Origin: Bursaphelenchus xylophilus
Taxonomy: Eukaryota; Nematoda; Chromadorea; Rhabditida; Aphelenchoididae
DNA length: 64,000 nucleotides
Assembly (NCBI GenBank): GCA_904066235.2
Contig: CAJFCV020000003.1
Coordinates: forward strand, 10,664,001 to 10,728,000
Reading direction: 5' to 3'
The notes under the pieces were generated by a model. The model did not search any database, was not told the origin of the DNA, and saw only the letters and a list, made by a program, of their open reading frames with translations. Position numbers and translations under genes: made by a program. Of the stretch, positions 22,594 through 35,500 are shown piece by piece (the first letter of the stretch is position 1; every line of letters starts with the position of its first letter).

Positions 22594-25500
22594 TCAAAAT
22601 TTGGCAATGTTGTTGTCGATATATCCGGGCCGACTGGTCTGCACCTCCGTGATTGTCTCCACTCTCCCGCCCAGTCTTCGCTCCTGCTTCAGCCGCTGCT
22701 CCTTGAAGATTTCGAAGGCCTGCGAGTGGATGTCGTCGAAGGAAGGCGGCGGCATTGTCGGAGGCGGCGGCGGAGTGGGCTCAACCGCTCTGGGCTTGGC
22801 CTTCGGCGTCGTCGGCGGAGTCATAATCTTGGCGATCGTGGTGGTGATGGTGGAGTGGTGCTTGGGGGTTGAGGTGTTAAATGGAGGGGACTTCTCCGGG
22901 GTTACTTGCAACTAAAAACGGAAAGTTTATTAGCGGGAAGGGAGAGGGGGAAGTCGAAAATTGAAAAATGATGACAATTCATGATTGTGGTTGCCAAAGA
23001 TGTTGTTTTTCCCCAAAAAAAAAAAACAATTTTTATTATCAATTCAAATTTTATATCAAAAATTTTTTTAATTACAACGGAGAAGCCTCTATATTACAAA
23101 CCGCAGAAAAAAAACTTTTCGCTTGTCATCGAATTTGTTATTCATGTACGGAGTGAAATTTTGGCCAAAAAATTAACTTTTGGTACTTCTCAAGCCGTTT
23201 GTTATTGAAATTTTTTGTTGTACAGAGATTTGACTAAAATATCAGTTTGTCGGAAAAATAATGTGCACAATTTCACTGAGCCAATCTCATCGCTGAAGTG
23301 AAAAAAAACAAGTTGATTTCGTCACAACACAATTCATTTTCTCGTTGGCAATTCGATTTTTGCTGCAACAGAGTGCTCATTATTTTCCCGACAGACTCAT
23401 ATTTCCCGCTTATTTGACCTTGAAATATCATAGAATTTTATTTAAAGCCAAAATAAAATCAATAAAAATGTTATCTAGACCTTTACCCTGAGTCTGTTGT
23501 CCTTATCGGCCTGAATAAAGGAGGGCTCGCGTTTGAAATCGCCATTAGGTTCTGGCAAGTTTGGCAGTTTGATGGGTTCGAAATTTCTCTTTGACAAGTT
23601 CACTTCCTTGTCCAGTAAGTATTTTCCCAACAAGTCGATGATGAGTTGGCCAATCGGCGCTGTGATGAGGATGCTGAGAACGCAGGTGTTGAAGAGGAAG
23701 TTCATCTTTTCGGGATCGTGGTTCGCATAGGCGTAGCGGATCATCAGAGGGGCCAGAGCGGCCTGAAATAGAGATGTTTTTCTTGCAAAGCTCGTTAGAA
23801 AAAGTATCCAGAGAGGGATAAAAGTCCGTCTCGATGAAATTTTTTGTCTGTAAAATCAACGTATTTTGATACCTCGAAAATATAATTGTATTTTTTCCTG
23901 ATTTGGCGTCAATAAAATTGTCGTCGTCTACAAATTTTCTCTGATGAAATATGGCACAAATTTATATTATTTTTTTCTAACATAAGATGCGAGACTCCTA
24001 GCTCGCACTTTTCAGAAACGGACAAAATTTTTAGGCCGAAAGTTTGAAAAAAATCCATTTTTTTGTGAATTTTGGTAGAAAAAACTTTATGCCTATTTCT
24101 ACCGTACAGGGTAATTTTTCCAAAAAAATAGATTTTTTCCTTTCCAAACTAGCAGAGATACGGCCAAAAAGTTTTTATCTCACTGACCGCTCTCCCCCTT
24201 TCACGTCTCTCGGCCGCAAAGCTCGTTCAATATCTCGGCTGCGCTTCCAAATCTCGAGCTAAAACTTTCAGGCATTGATTTGTGGCCTATGTCCGGCATG
24301 CGAGCAAAATTTAAAAAAAAATGTTACACTTGCGGTACTTCTCTCACAAAATGCCAAGATTTTTTTCATTGCTTCATCGTTTTTTTCTAGTCTCTCTTGG
24401 TGCTCTAAAACCCACCTGAACCGTAGCCTTGGGCAAGAAGCACAGCGACACAAAGATCTTCTCCTTGATCGACAAGAACATGAACAAGGACATGATGAAG
24501 ACTGTGATGATCCGGACTACAGCGCCAATGAATAAAATGGACATGGCGTTCCAAAACATATCCCAGTTCATCTGTAAATCAATTCACCATAAAAAATAGA
24601 CACTTTTGTGTTAAAAAACTACAGTAATCCTACCACTGAGAAGTCGAACAACAATCCAATCAGCGCGAACAAAAACGGCTGAAGGAAATCGTCCCAGACA
24701 ATTTTGAAGCATCGCTCTTCCTTCCTCGTCATTCGATGGTTATCAATTTTCCATCGCATCGAAGTCACAACGACCATCATGAAGACCGCGATTGGGCCAA
24801 CCATTTCGCATCCAATCGACCGGGTGGCAAAGAAAATGGCCGTAGAAAACGAGCTGATTATAGCGCAGCGGATGAAGTGGACATGATGAACGTCATCGCG
24901 GGGGAGAACACGCAGGAGAAGGCCTGTAATGATATGATATATATAGACGGGGACTTATAAATCATTGTGTGTCCAGAAAATGTGTCACGATGACACTGGC
25001 TTAAAATGTGTCTGTGGTATAAAAAACAGCTGTATATGGCTAGGAGTACTCCCTAAAGAATGTCAAAAAAAAATTGGGCTTTGATAAGCTTCCCGCCGGA
25101 AAAAAATCTAGAAAATCCGTCATCCAAGTTGTGTATTGCAAAAATTTTGAGCTTAAATTTTTTGATGGTGCTCTAGAAAGTACTTCTATAAAAGTTTTTA
25201 CCACTGACACATTTTAGGGGTGTCATCGTGACACATTTTCTGGAACACGATGATTTATAAGTCCCGAGAAATATCTGGACGTCAATGTTTTGATGATAAC
25301 AACAAATAATCATTGTAAAATCCGCTCACCAAACAAGATGCCAAACAGCATTCCGATCAACACCTCAATGGGAATTCGCACAATCAAGTAGGTGAGGTCT
25401 TCTGAAATCGCCAAATAAACGAGTAAATCGTCCCCGCAAACACACCATTACCATTTCTCGTGAAGACCACGGAAGAGACGATGCTGAACGCGGTGATGCA

Positions 25501-27450
25501 ATAGATGTTGTCGATGGAGACGGCCGCCATGATGGTGGTGGGGATGCCTTTGTTGGTGCCGCGGCCCTGCTCTTGCAAACGGATCATCGAAGGGCCCGAC
25601 ACGGCAGGGGAGGTTGAGGTGAGGACAAATCTGGAATTTAAATTGGGAAGAGCCTCAAGAATTGTTTGGAGAGTTGGTTTTAAAATACGCCTCTTTCGCT
25701 GACAACAACCTTTTTTGATAAACTCGGCACAGATAAAAGTTAGAGAAGACGTGACAGTTTTTTACAAATTTTGTCACAAAAAAATTCATACCAGTTTCTA
25801 CTGTAGAGGGCTAGGTTACAACAAAAAGACTATATTTTCCGCGCGCAACTGGCAAAGATATGGCCAAAAAATGATTGATCAAACACGTGTTCAGAATATA
25901 AAGAAACTCTGAGCGTCGCAGTTGGAAGCATTCCCTCGTTAGATGAACTTACGCAAACAAAATAGCCAACGCCACGCTGACATCAAACATGAAGTGTGAA
26001 ACCAAAACAACTGCCAACGCTTCTACTGTGGTCGACAGAAAGCCCAGGCTTGTAAAGACGCCTAACGATCGCTTCAGGGCATCTGGCTCCAAGTTAATTC
26101 CACAACGGATCAAAATCAACAGAAACGCCAGATTTCTCAAAGTATCGTCCCAGTAAGCGTCGATATTGAAAAATTGCGCAAAAATATCCACATTTCGAAC
26201 CATTATACCAGCCAGTAACATCCCTGAAAGTATGTGGTACATCTTCAAAAACATGTGCTTCAAAAACATCTCAAAATTTTTTAGAATGACATTTGAGTTG
26301 TCTTACCAAGTAATGGAGGCAAATAAATCCATCCGATAATCTGGCCAAACACCATAGCTATCACCCATAGCAAAAAAAGCGCCATGACGGTTACAGTAGT
26401 CCCGACTTTGGGCTGAATCACCTCCAACGGGTGCAAGTAAGAGTCATTGGAAACGTTGAGCAAAGGCGAGAAGTCTTCGGCTAAGGGATTCCCCAAATCC
26501 TTTTGCAAAATAGCGCAGAATGTGATGTACAGAGAGATGATGATGAATATCGATGTGACGGCCACATTCGTCTGAAAATCACAGCCAATATTGGATTCTT
26601 AGGTAGAAGGAATGAGAAATGTAAAATGCATTGCCATTAATCAAGTCTTTCTAATTTTTAAAATAAGATTAATTGACCACCTAACTACATACAACAGTTT
26701 AACCTCGGCTGTGGGTTCCTCGGGCGCAGCTTGGACACAAAGAAGTTTTGTTTTCTCTTGGTAAACAATTTTTCTACGGTTTTGCACGTTGTTATATAAT
26801 TTATTTCGTAATTTTCTTCACTTTTTTCAAGTTTTACATAATTTATTCAGCTTTTACTACATAACTATTTTTTTCAGTTTCACTGGTAGATCAAATTCTT
26901 ATCCACTTCCGCGTCTTGCGCCCCTTTTGTTCTTCCAAGGGATTTGTTTTTTTGGTGGGGCCCAATATGCGGAACTTTTACCCAACGAAGTAAGCTTTTT
27001 GACATTTTTGTCTTTTGTAGGTTGAAAGTGAGAAGAGGAGAACCGGGACTAGGTTCAAAAAGAAGTGGGTGAAACCATTGGCAAAGCTTCCTCAAAGGTT
27101 GTTTGAAACTTGAGGAAGCCTTTGCCAAAGTTTCTTCGATTCTTAATGGACCTTAACCTTATTTTAGCCGGACTTTGGGGGCACTTTTCCCTTCCACATA
27201 ACTGGAAAATGATATTGACATTGCCAAACTTCATATACTGAGATAGACCGAAGATATACCGATCCCTCCTGTTTTATGCCAAAACAGCAATACAACCCAC
27301 AACAATGACGCTTATCCCCACTCAACCTACCTCTCTATGGTTAATCACGTTGATCAGCGTATTCTTCAAGTTTGGAGCCGCCGGCATTTTTGCACGTAAA
27401 ACTCGCTGCAGTCTCGCGGCAAGGTTGGAATTGGGTTGTGCTGAAGACAT
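22594..27450 (-). CDS. SLC9B-type (NHA) Na+/H+ antiporter A, 9 exons
   Basis: Minus-strand exons 27331-27450, 26307-26571, 25953-26223, 25630-25446, 25330-25401, 24634-24923, 24416-24571, 23487-23762 and 22594-22911 join in phase to 650 aa. The family (CPA2; human SLC9B1/B2) exchanges Na+ or Li+ for protons across membranes. Family landmarks include GMLLAGIMVRN, LILIRCGINLEPDALKRS, FVLTSTSPAVSGPSM and GPIAVFMMVVV, with about a dozen hydrophobic segments. The transport site reads SIDNIYCITAF, Asp259-Asn260, where human NHA2 has Asp-Asp. The last exon gives a Pro-rich cytosolic tail (PPTTPKAK, PTPPPPPTMPPP). Reading through the exon 8 donor instead gives LRVKV and a stop at 23475 (548 aa), so two isoforms are possible. 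It is the tandem paralogue of gene B. Confidence 0.85.
23241..23400. mobile_element. Family A MITE (antiporter A, last intron)
   Basis: The left end 'atcagtttgtcggaaaaata' and the right end 'tattttcccgacagactca' are inverted. It is non-coding. Confidence 0.7.
23945..24330. repeat. Family B repeat (antiporter A intron 7)
   Basis: It has the blocks 'gatgaaatatggcacaaat', 'cctagctcgcacttttcaga', 'tttctaccgtacagggtaat' and 'gaccgctctccccctttcac', all in family B order. Confidence 0.6.
25715..25935. repeat. Family B repeat fragment (antiporter A intron 3)
   Basis: It contains 'ccagtttctactgtagaggg' and ends with 'gagcgtcgcagttggaagca', the family terminus. The left half is missing. Confidence 0.55.
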
Positions 27451-28235
27451 CACAACGTAATATCATAAAGCATCAATGGAAGACAGCGGGACATCGGGAA
27501 TGATCACATTATTTCAATAAGAGGGTTCGGCTTCTTTTCGAAATTTTCAGGAAGCATAAACAAAATAAAGACGACTTTGGAGGAAAAAGTAAATATAGAA
27601 ACATTCAAAAAAGATTTTTTTGGTTGGAAACACAGCCAACCCACAACACAATGGATTCTTACACTAAAAACAAGCCTCATTTTAGGCCAAAATAAATCTC
27701 CGTTCAGCTAAGCCTTTCTATATATGATAAATAAAACACGAATTTTCTTGTGTCACCGACGACACGTTTCACGGAGGTTAGCCAAAAAATCTCAAAAATA
27801 AGACAACTTACGAAATCAGTCACCAAAATGGGTTCACAGAGAAAAAAATACTTCGGGCCCGCAAATCCACCCCACTTGACGTTTTCGCTGAGTGCACAGT
27901 CAGCGAAATTAACCGGCTTGGGGCAGTAAAAAATACTTTCTGGTCTTCAGTTTTGTCAAATCGGTGCAGGATTTGCATACTGATTTGATGTGTCGGAGCC
28001 GTGTTAAGGGCCGCCGGTCTGAAGTTTGAATCGAAAAAAGGGTTTTGCAGATAATGAAAACAAAATCCACAATGACTCATCGTTGTACAGTTTAATAGGA
28101 AATGCAAGGGAAATTTTGCATTTAACAATAAGTAGGTTTATTTAAGAGGAGGTATTCGATGTGTTGCATAGCAGGTACTTATAATTTCTTCAAATGGCGT
28201 CTGGGAATCAATGTTCTAATCAGGCTGTTGCAGTT

Positions 28236-31200
28236 TCAGTTATCTATGGGAACGACTTTTACCTAAAAAAAGCTCACATTTAGAGATGGCAATCGGGAAG
28301 TTTTAATCCTGTAAAACTTACCCTCAAAGTATTATCTTTCTCCACTTGGATTACTTGAGGCTTCACCTCAAACTCTTCAAAGCTCTCCACTTTGCTGGAA
28401 TCAGTTTCTCTCTCTGCCAGCCTGACCTCTTTTTCCAACAAGTATTTCCCCAATAAGTCAATCAACAGTTGGCCAACAGGAGCAGTCGCAAGGATACTGA
28501 GTACACAAGTGTTGAAAAGGAATTTTGACTTGTCCCTGTCGTCGTTTCCGGTGGCGTATTGAATAATAAAAGGGGCTAGAGCTGCCTGCAAACAAAGCAA
28601 CGTAACTAGGGGCGTTATGTATTGTACTGTTGCATGTACAGCAAAACTTCTGTACAACAAGTCCCGTAGGACAAAACCGGTCTATAACGAAGAATTTCAG
28701 AAGTCCGAAAAGCCAGTTTTATATCAAAAAGTAGGACCAGACACATCTCAACAGGACCGCCAACCAACTTCCCATGCCATTCCCCGCCATTCAGCTAGAA
28801 CACCCGGCCTTCGACTTTGTCCCGCCACGAACAACTCAACTGCTAATTGGCATTCTGCACCGACCGGTCATTGGGACGTCTTCGTGGAATATTCTAATCA
28901 CACTTTTGGTTGTTTGGGAAGCGGACGGTCGACCATTGTTCGTCGTCCTCACTTCTTTGTTTTTTGTGTGATTTGCCCCTCTGTTGGCGTTATTTCGACG
29001 GATAATAAACATCTCAGTGAATTATCTTGTCGTTCCCTTTATCTTTGAGTATCCCGGGTCAAGTTCCCGCAGTATACTTCCTAGTGACCTTACCCCATTG
29101 ATGGTATAAAAGGTCCTATTAAAATAAATCGTCCTACAACATATGTGGTCGTAAAATTCTTTCTATAGAGGCTTGTACATACACTTCAATCAGCAGCACT
29201 TCTCGACAATGAACTTATATCATAAATACCCACCTGAACAGTAGCCTTTGGGAAGAAGCAAATCGATATAAAGATCCTCTCCTTGAACGATAAAGCCATA
29301 AAAATTGACATAGCAAACACAGCGATGACCCGAATTGCAGCTCCAATAAAAATTATTGCCATTGCACTCCAAAATACATCCCAATTAATCTGAAATAAAT
29401 CTGTCAGCGAAAATAAAAATATCAAAGTTAAAACAAACGTATTTTAAAATGAGTCAAAGTTTTGTACAACGAATCAAAGCCAGGCTCCGTTTTACCAAGG
29501 CTTTGTAGCACAGAAGCCCGCAACAAGTTAGTACTTATAATTGTCGTTTATAAAATTATATAATATATAGGATAGAATCGACGTATTTTACCCTCAATTT
29601 ACCTGTGAAAAATCGAAGACCAATCCAATCAACGCGAAGAGGAATGGCTGCAACACATCGTCCCATATAATCTTGAAGCACTTTTCTTCCTTCTTTGTCT
29701 TCTTCGGATTATCTCTCTCCCATTTTATTGAAGCCACCACAACCATTATGAACACTGATATAGGCCCAATCATTGTGTGGCCAGTCGACTTCGCGGCGAA
29801 GAAAATGGCGGTTGAAAAAGAGCTGATAATAACGGAACGGATAAAATGAGCATGTCGAACCCTGACTCGAGGGAAAACGCAGAGAAGTAAGCCTGAAATT
29901 TAAGAGACAAAATTTCAGGAGAGATTGGCCGAACATACCAAAGATGATTCCAGAGACAACAGCGAAAGTGACTTCAACAACAATTCGAATGATGAGGAGT
30001 GTGAGGTCATCTGAAAAAGTAACTCTGTTACATGTATGCGTCAGTCTGTCGGGAAAATAATGAGCAAAATGTCGCCGAAAAAATGAATTGTGTCGCGGTG
30101 AAATCAACTGGCTTTTCACATGAGCGATGCTATTGGCGAAGCGACGTTGTGTTCATTATTTTCCCGACAAATTGAAAAGTAAGTATTGTTTGCGCTGGGC
30201 GTGGTCCTTAAAGAGGCGATGCCAACATTTACGGACAGGCCAGCAACGCCGACGGCCCGTAGGTTATTGATGAAAACAAACAAGGGCTTCTCACCATTCC
30301 CGGTTCCACCGAAAAACACAGCAGCTGTAATGCTGAACGCAGTTATACAATAAATGTTATCGATGGAAGCTGCAGCCAAGATCATCGTCGGTATTCCTTT
30401 CTCAGTCCCTCGACCGTGCGCTTGCAGTCGAATCATTGATGGAACAGTGACTGCAGGGGATGTTGAAGTTAAAACGAATCTGAAAAAAACATTTTTAGCT
30501 GCGGCTTTGTCAAGATTGGCAAACCCGAGCCACTGAGGTTGCTATTATATTTTCTCTTATGCTAGAGTATATATGGGGCTGTAAAAGAACTTACGAGAAA
30601 AGAATAGCCAACGGCAGACTGATCCCAAATAAATAATACGATGCCAGGACGACAGCAATTGCTTCAATGGTCGTAGAGATGAAACCTAGGCTGCTGAATA
30701 TCGCCAGCGATTTCTTCAAGACATCTGGATCCAAGTTCAGGCCACATCTGATAAGAATGAGAAGGAAAGCCAAGCTTCGCAGGATGCTGTCCCAATCTGC
30801 GTCGATATTCTGAATCGGCGAGAAGAATTCGACATTCTTTACGAGCATACCGGCCAGGAGCATACCTGAAATTATAAAAAAATAATGTCATACTTTTTCG
30901 CGGTCAATTGAAAAGGATCAAAAAACATAAGGGGTTTTTTGAGAGGAGATTTTATTTTGGCCTAAAATTGGCTCTAGGGGGCTCTGATATTGCTTGTTGT
31001 ATAAGTGTAGTATCCTCAAATTGAATTTTCGTTACAGACAGGAGAGTCCCAGAAGTCTTTTTTGACCGGTTTCTTGACCAACTGGGCAAGAAAGAGGTCT
31101 TTCTTGACAGGCCTAGCCATTTACGGGCCTTCCGAATTTTTGGAATCTAATTTTGGCCAATAAAAAAATTTTTTTTCCGATAAATCTTAATACGAAAACC

Positions 31201-31787
31201 GCAATTTCTAATGTAAGTTTAATTGCTTGATATGACGAGAGCCACCGTATGATAAAACTTCCGAACACCTTTCAAGAACAATTTTACAATACAATTTTCT
31301 TACCAAGCAGCGGCGGTAGTCTTAGCCAGGTCATGACTTGTCCAAACACCATTGCAATTGCCCAAAGAAAAAACAGTGCCATTACTGTGGCAGTGCTTGA
31401 GACTTGAGGCTTGGTTTCTTCAAGCGGATTCAAATGAGATCCATTGAATATAGGGAGTAATGATGATATGCCTTCATCTAATGGATTGTAGAGACTTTTT
31501 TGTAAGATAGAGCAGAGTGAGATGTAAAGTGTGAGCAGAATAAGAATCGATGTAATCGCGACATTTAGCTGAAAATCATCTATATTATTAGTGAAAACTC
31601 TGTTTCTTAACAAGATCAAAAAAATTTTAGAAGGGCTTTGTTGTACAGAGGTCCATTTTAACCCAAAATTGATTTTTGAGAGCTCCAAAACGGTTTGTTA
31701 AAGATAGTTTTTGTCTTACAGAAATTTTACTATACGCTTTACACCTACCTCACGATGCAGAAGGCTTTTGGCCAACATTTTCTTCAT
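28236..31787 (-). CDS. SLC9B-type (NHA) Na+/H+ antiporter B, 9 exons
   Basis: Minus-strand exons 31749-31787, 31304-31568, 30595-30865, 30295-30479, 29939-30010, 29603-29892, 29234-29389, 28322-28585 and 28236-28262 join in phase to 522 aa. Six internal exons (265, 271, 185, 72, 290 and 156 nt) are exactly the lengths in antiporter A, proving tandem duplication. Shared motifs are GMLLAGMLVKN, LILIRCGLNLDPDVLKKS, FVLTSTSPAVTVPSM, SIDNIYCITAF (Asp232-Asn233) and GPISVFIMVVV. The N-terminus is short (MKKMLAKSLLHRE) compared with 40 residues in A and could continue upstream. The mini last exon (VKVVPIDN, stop) was chosen because antiporter A reads VKV at the same place; without splicing the end is LRVSFTGLKLPDCHL. 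Expected role: membrane cation/proton exchange, with the same altered Asp-Asn site. Confidence 0.85.
28774..28971 (+). CDS. Possible small membrane protein nested in antiporter B intron 7
   Basis: This 65-codon frame begins MPFPAIQLEHPAFDFVPP and ends with a hydrophobic stretch (WNILITLLVVW and LFVVLTSLFFV). Base composition is more G+C-rich than the flanks and codon use looks ordinary for the window's genes. AATAAA follows at about 29005. It lies in intron 7 of antiporter B on the other strand. I know of no relative; an overlapping longer frame in another register also exists, so this remains a guess. Confidence 0.3.
   Translation: MPFPAIQLEHPAFDFVPPRTTQLLIGILHRPVIGTSSWNILITLLVVWEADGRPLFVVLTSLFFV
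30041..30175. mobile_element. Family A MITE (antiporter B intron 4)
   Basis: The left end is CAGTCTGTCGGGAAAATAAT and the right end 'cattattttcccgacaaatt'. It is 135 bp, inserted 30 bp from the exon 5 acceptor region. Confidence 0.75.
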
Positions 31788-32039
31788 TTTTATGTAGATA
31801 AGTTTCGAAAATTGTCCAAACAATTCATGAAGCAAGAATGTCTCCTCGACCGAAAACTGAAATGGACGCCAAAAATCATTTCGTTATTACAACGAGCGGA
31901 CCTGAGCGTGAAACAACAACGAGCAGAAATCGCGTTTCTGTTATCTTGATTTTTGAAGCTCCAAGAGCGCGGAAAAATAAGGAAACAAAAGTCTCGAGGA
32001 AAACTGACGGCTTGGGAGACAAAAAAATACAGTTTTTTG

Positions 32040-32430
32040 GTCATCAAAAATCTCCATGTGCGATACCCAGATTTTGATGAAACTTGGCACAAATTTAGAG
32101 AAATTTTTCCAAAGAAATCTGCTAGACTTCTAGCCTGCGGTTTCCAGGGACAACTGAGGTTTTTAGGTCGGAAGTTGGAAAAAATTTGACGTTTTTTTGT
32201 AAATTTTTGAATAAAAAGCTTTGCAGTTACACCTAATTCAATCGTAGAGGATAATTTGCCCGTAAAAAATAGCTTTTTTCCGCGCAAAAAACACAAAGAT
32301 TTGGACAATAAGTGCTTTTTTCTGTGATTGCTCTACGCGTTTTACGAACTCTCTCAGCCGCGGGGACCGTTGAATATCTGCGCCTTCAAAGCTCAAGCTA
32401 AAATTGTCGCCACAAAAAATGGGTTCAATA
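32040..32430. repeat. Family B repeat between antiporter B and the PAN gene
   Basis: It contains 'gatgaaacttggcacaaat', 'aggtcggaagttggaaaaaa', 'aatcgtagaggataatttgc' and 'tctctcagccgcggggacc'. Open frames here are repeat-derived. Confidence 0.65.
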
Positions 32431-32518
32431 AAAAGACCGACATGTATCATCAAGAAATGCACCTTTTTAATTACAAAAATTATTATTACAAACTCAAAGC
32501 TTCAAAATACATTATTTT

Positions 32519-35500
32519 TTACAATTTCTCGCATGTCCGGCTGAACGCTGCCGTCGACGAATCGGCAGGTGACAAATTCTGTTCCAACGGGTATACTGAA
32601 TGAAGAGTGCACCATCCCTTTTTGAATGTCACGGACTGAAATACATACCAATGAAAAATTTGTTGGTAAATTTAGCTTTTCAAAAAATCCAAAACTCACT
32701 TTGCATTGAGGATTTCCAAAGCAAATGCTCAAGCAGTCAGTAACGGTCTCCAAATTGGTCACTTGGCCCAAAATGTAGCCGTTTACTTTTTGTTTATAGA
32801 TCAGTTTGAATGAGGAGATGCCATCATCACATCCGAGGGATTCTAAAGGAAGAAATAAGTAAGTTTCTGGCTATATACCGTGAAATTCCTATTACAAACT
32901 CTTCTACAATAAAACCTCTCTATAACAAACAATTTCGGAGGTCTCAAAAAAACAAATTTTGGGTCAATCTCAGTACAAAAAAGCCCTCCTTATTGGCCAT
33001 AATTAGCCTCGTTATAACAAACTCCCTTCGATAATTCCCAGCTTTTTTTTGGCTTATACGATTTGCTGTACAAAAGAGCAACTGTCCCTTACTTTTAATG
33101 CAAATTCTCTCAGCCACGGAGGTGGCCGAAGCTCTGGCTTCAATCCTTGTGAAGATCCCAATCTCCTTGATGGCCTCGTCGAAAAGTTCGCACTTTTCTT
33201 CAACAGAATCGTGTGTAAATGCAATGCAGGCAGTACGATCGCCAACGGCATTCTGAAAATATACAGACGTGTACAGCAAAACAAAAGCAATTTTGTCGGA
33301 AAAATAGTGAGCGCTCTACCGCACCGAAAAACGCCGCCGATAAAATATTATAAATTGTGTCGCAGCAAAATAAAATTGCTTTTCACTTCAGCTAACGCGA
33401 TTGGCGCAGCGAATTGCTCTCATTATTTTTCCGGCAACAGCAGTAGGTCTCGGAAGGCCCAGCCACGAAACCTTTCTATAACAAACAACCTTTTCGGACG
33501 TTAGCAATTCCCCTCTACAGAAGGCCATCGATAATTCCAATAGGGTTTTTGCAAATGACTATGACGGAATTTTTAGAATTTACATGGTGGGTCTGATCCA
33601 GTGGCAAAAAACGTCTCATTTTGCGCACAGGAGGTATCAAAAATATGGCAAAATACCTCTCTCCAAGTGAAAAGACTCCGATTTCAAAAGCGCGCCCGCT
33701 CTTTTTGTAAGGGAAGGGGCGCACCCTTCAAAACCGAGTCTTTTCTTACAGTGAGGAAGAAAATTGTTAACTACAATGACATAACTAAATATTATGTAAA
33801 AGATCCTATAGAACCCATAGTACTTTGGTGCTCTCTTGCCCCTTGGCCATTTACAGTGAGGGACCTGATCCAATGGCAAAAAACGTCATCTTTTGCATCC
33901 CGGAAGGGGCCAAAATGACTCCAAACCCTTCCCTTCTCTAAGCTAAAAAACTCCGCTTTGAAAAGCGCGCCCTTTCCTTCAAGGCGGGTTCTTCAAATCG
34001 GGGTTTTATAGCTTAGAGAAGGGAAGGGTTTGGAGTCATTTTGGCCCCTTCCGGGATGCAAAAGCCGACGTTTTTTGCCATTGGATCCCGTCCCTCACTG
34101 TAGTTGGAGAGGGAATCATTTTGCCACATTTTTGATACTTCTCGGATGCAAAATGGTAGGATTTTTGCAAATTTATCAAGTCCGTCACTGTGTATGTAAT
34201 GAACACTTATTACGTGCGACTTACAATATTCTGCGTGCAGTAGTTCGAACAGCCCTCGCGGTCCACGCCGTTGATAACAGCCCGAGCTGAGTCGTTGTTT
34301 CCCAGGCTGAAGCCCTCAGCCAAGATGTAGGAGGTTATATGGTCCACCGGACAAGCTGAAAATAGAATGGAGCGTATATTCTAACCTTGTATTTGCTATT
34401 GAAAGTCAATTTTGGCCTAAAATTGACTCTTGAGACCATTGAAATTTTTCATTATAAACACGTCCGTTGTATACGAAATTGTTGCAAGAAAAAAAACAGA
34501 GGCGTCCTCGTATTTTAAAAATCCTAATTTTTTTTACCTGTGCTCGGAGTTGCGGCCAAAAAGTAGTGATCCGGCTTCTTCTCGGGCTTGGTTTGTTTCG
34601 GCGGCACTTGAACTGGACGGTCGACTCTCAGCGTGGCTCCGGCTCGGGCTTTTGGTCGAGCTTGACCCTGGGGATATGAACGGATTGGAGCTGAAAGAAT
34701 GGCTTAGCGGTTCAGCGATAAAATCAATTAAATGAAGTGCTGTACTGTATCAGTCTGTCGGGAAAATAGTGAGCAAAAAGTATACAACAAACCCTCCTTA
34801 TTGCCCAAAGTTTGTCTCTGTATAACAAAGACCCTCAATCCGCCTATTGGGAAATTAATGAGCGCTCTGTCGTATCAAACATCGCGTCGCCGCCGAAAAA
34901 ATGGATTGTGTCGCGGCAAAATCAAATTGTTTTTACGTCACCACGATCATCGCAGCGAAAGAGCGCTTATTATTTTCCCGACAGATTGATAATAGTACGT
35001 TGGCAAAGTAGCTGAATTTTGGCTAGCAGGATGCGAGCGATAGCGATGTTGTGAGCGGACTAGTATACCACATAATGGTTGAAGGCAAATCCTTACAGAT
35101 CGGGTCAGCACAAACGCCAGTAAATGACGTCCGATTATAGTAATCATGTCCGGTCGCGAACACAACCTTGGCATTTTCATAATTTCCATCGTGGTTGTAG
35201 AGCTGGCACGTCTTGAAGTTCTTGTGATACACCAAGGATGCGCATCCGTCCTGAAAAAAATATAACAGGGGTTTCAAAAGAAGTCATCGTAAAATTGTCA
35301 AAGCCAAGGTATTTATTATAATACATATAGCAATAGAAAATAAGACGTACCCCATTTTTCACAGCCTTCAGAACACAATACGATATGCAATCGAACGGGC
35401 TGACATTCCACAGCTCAGCGATTGGGACGGCGTTGGAGACGCCTCGCCGGAGAATTGGAGTGAAACATTCATTTGCTGGAACCGAGATTTTTATAGTGTT

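Noticed and set aside
31790..32308. 172-codon minus-strand frame upstream of antiporter B
   Set aside because: Most of it is a translation of a family B repeat; not a credible N-terminal extension.
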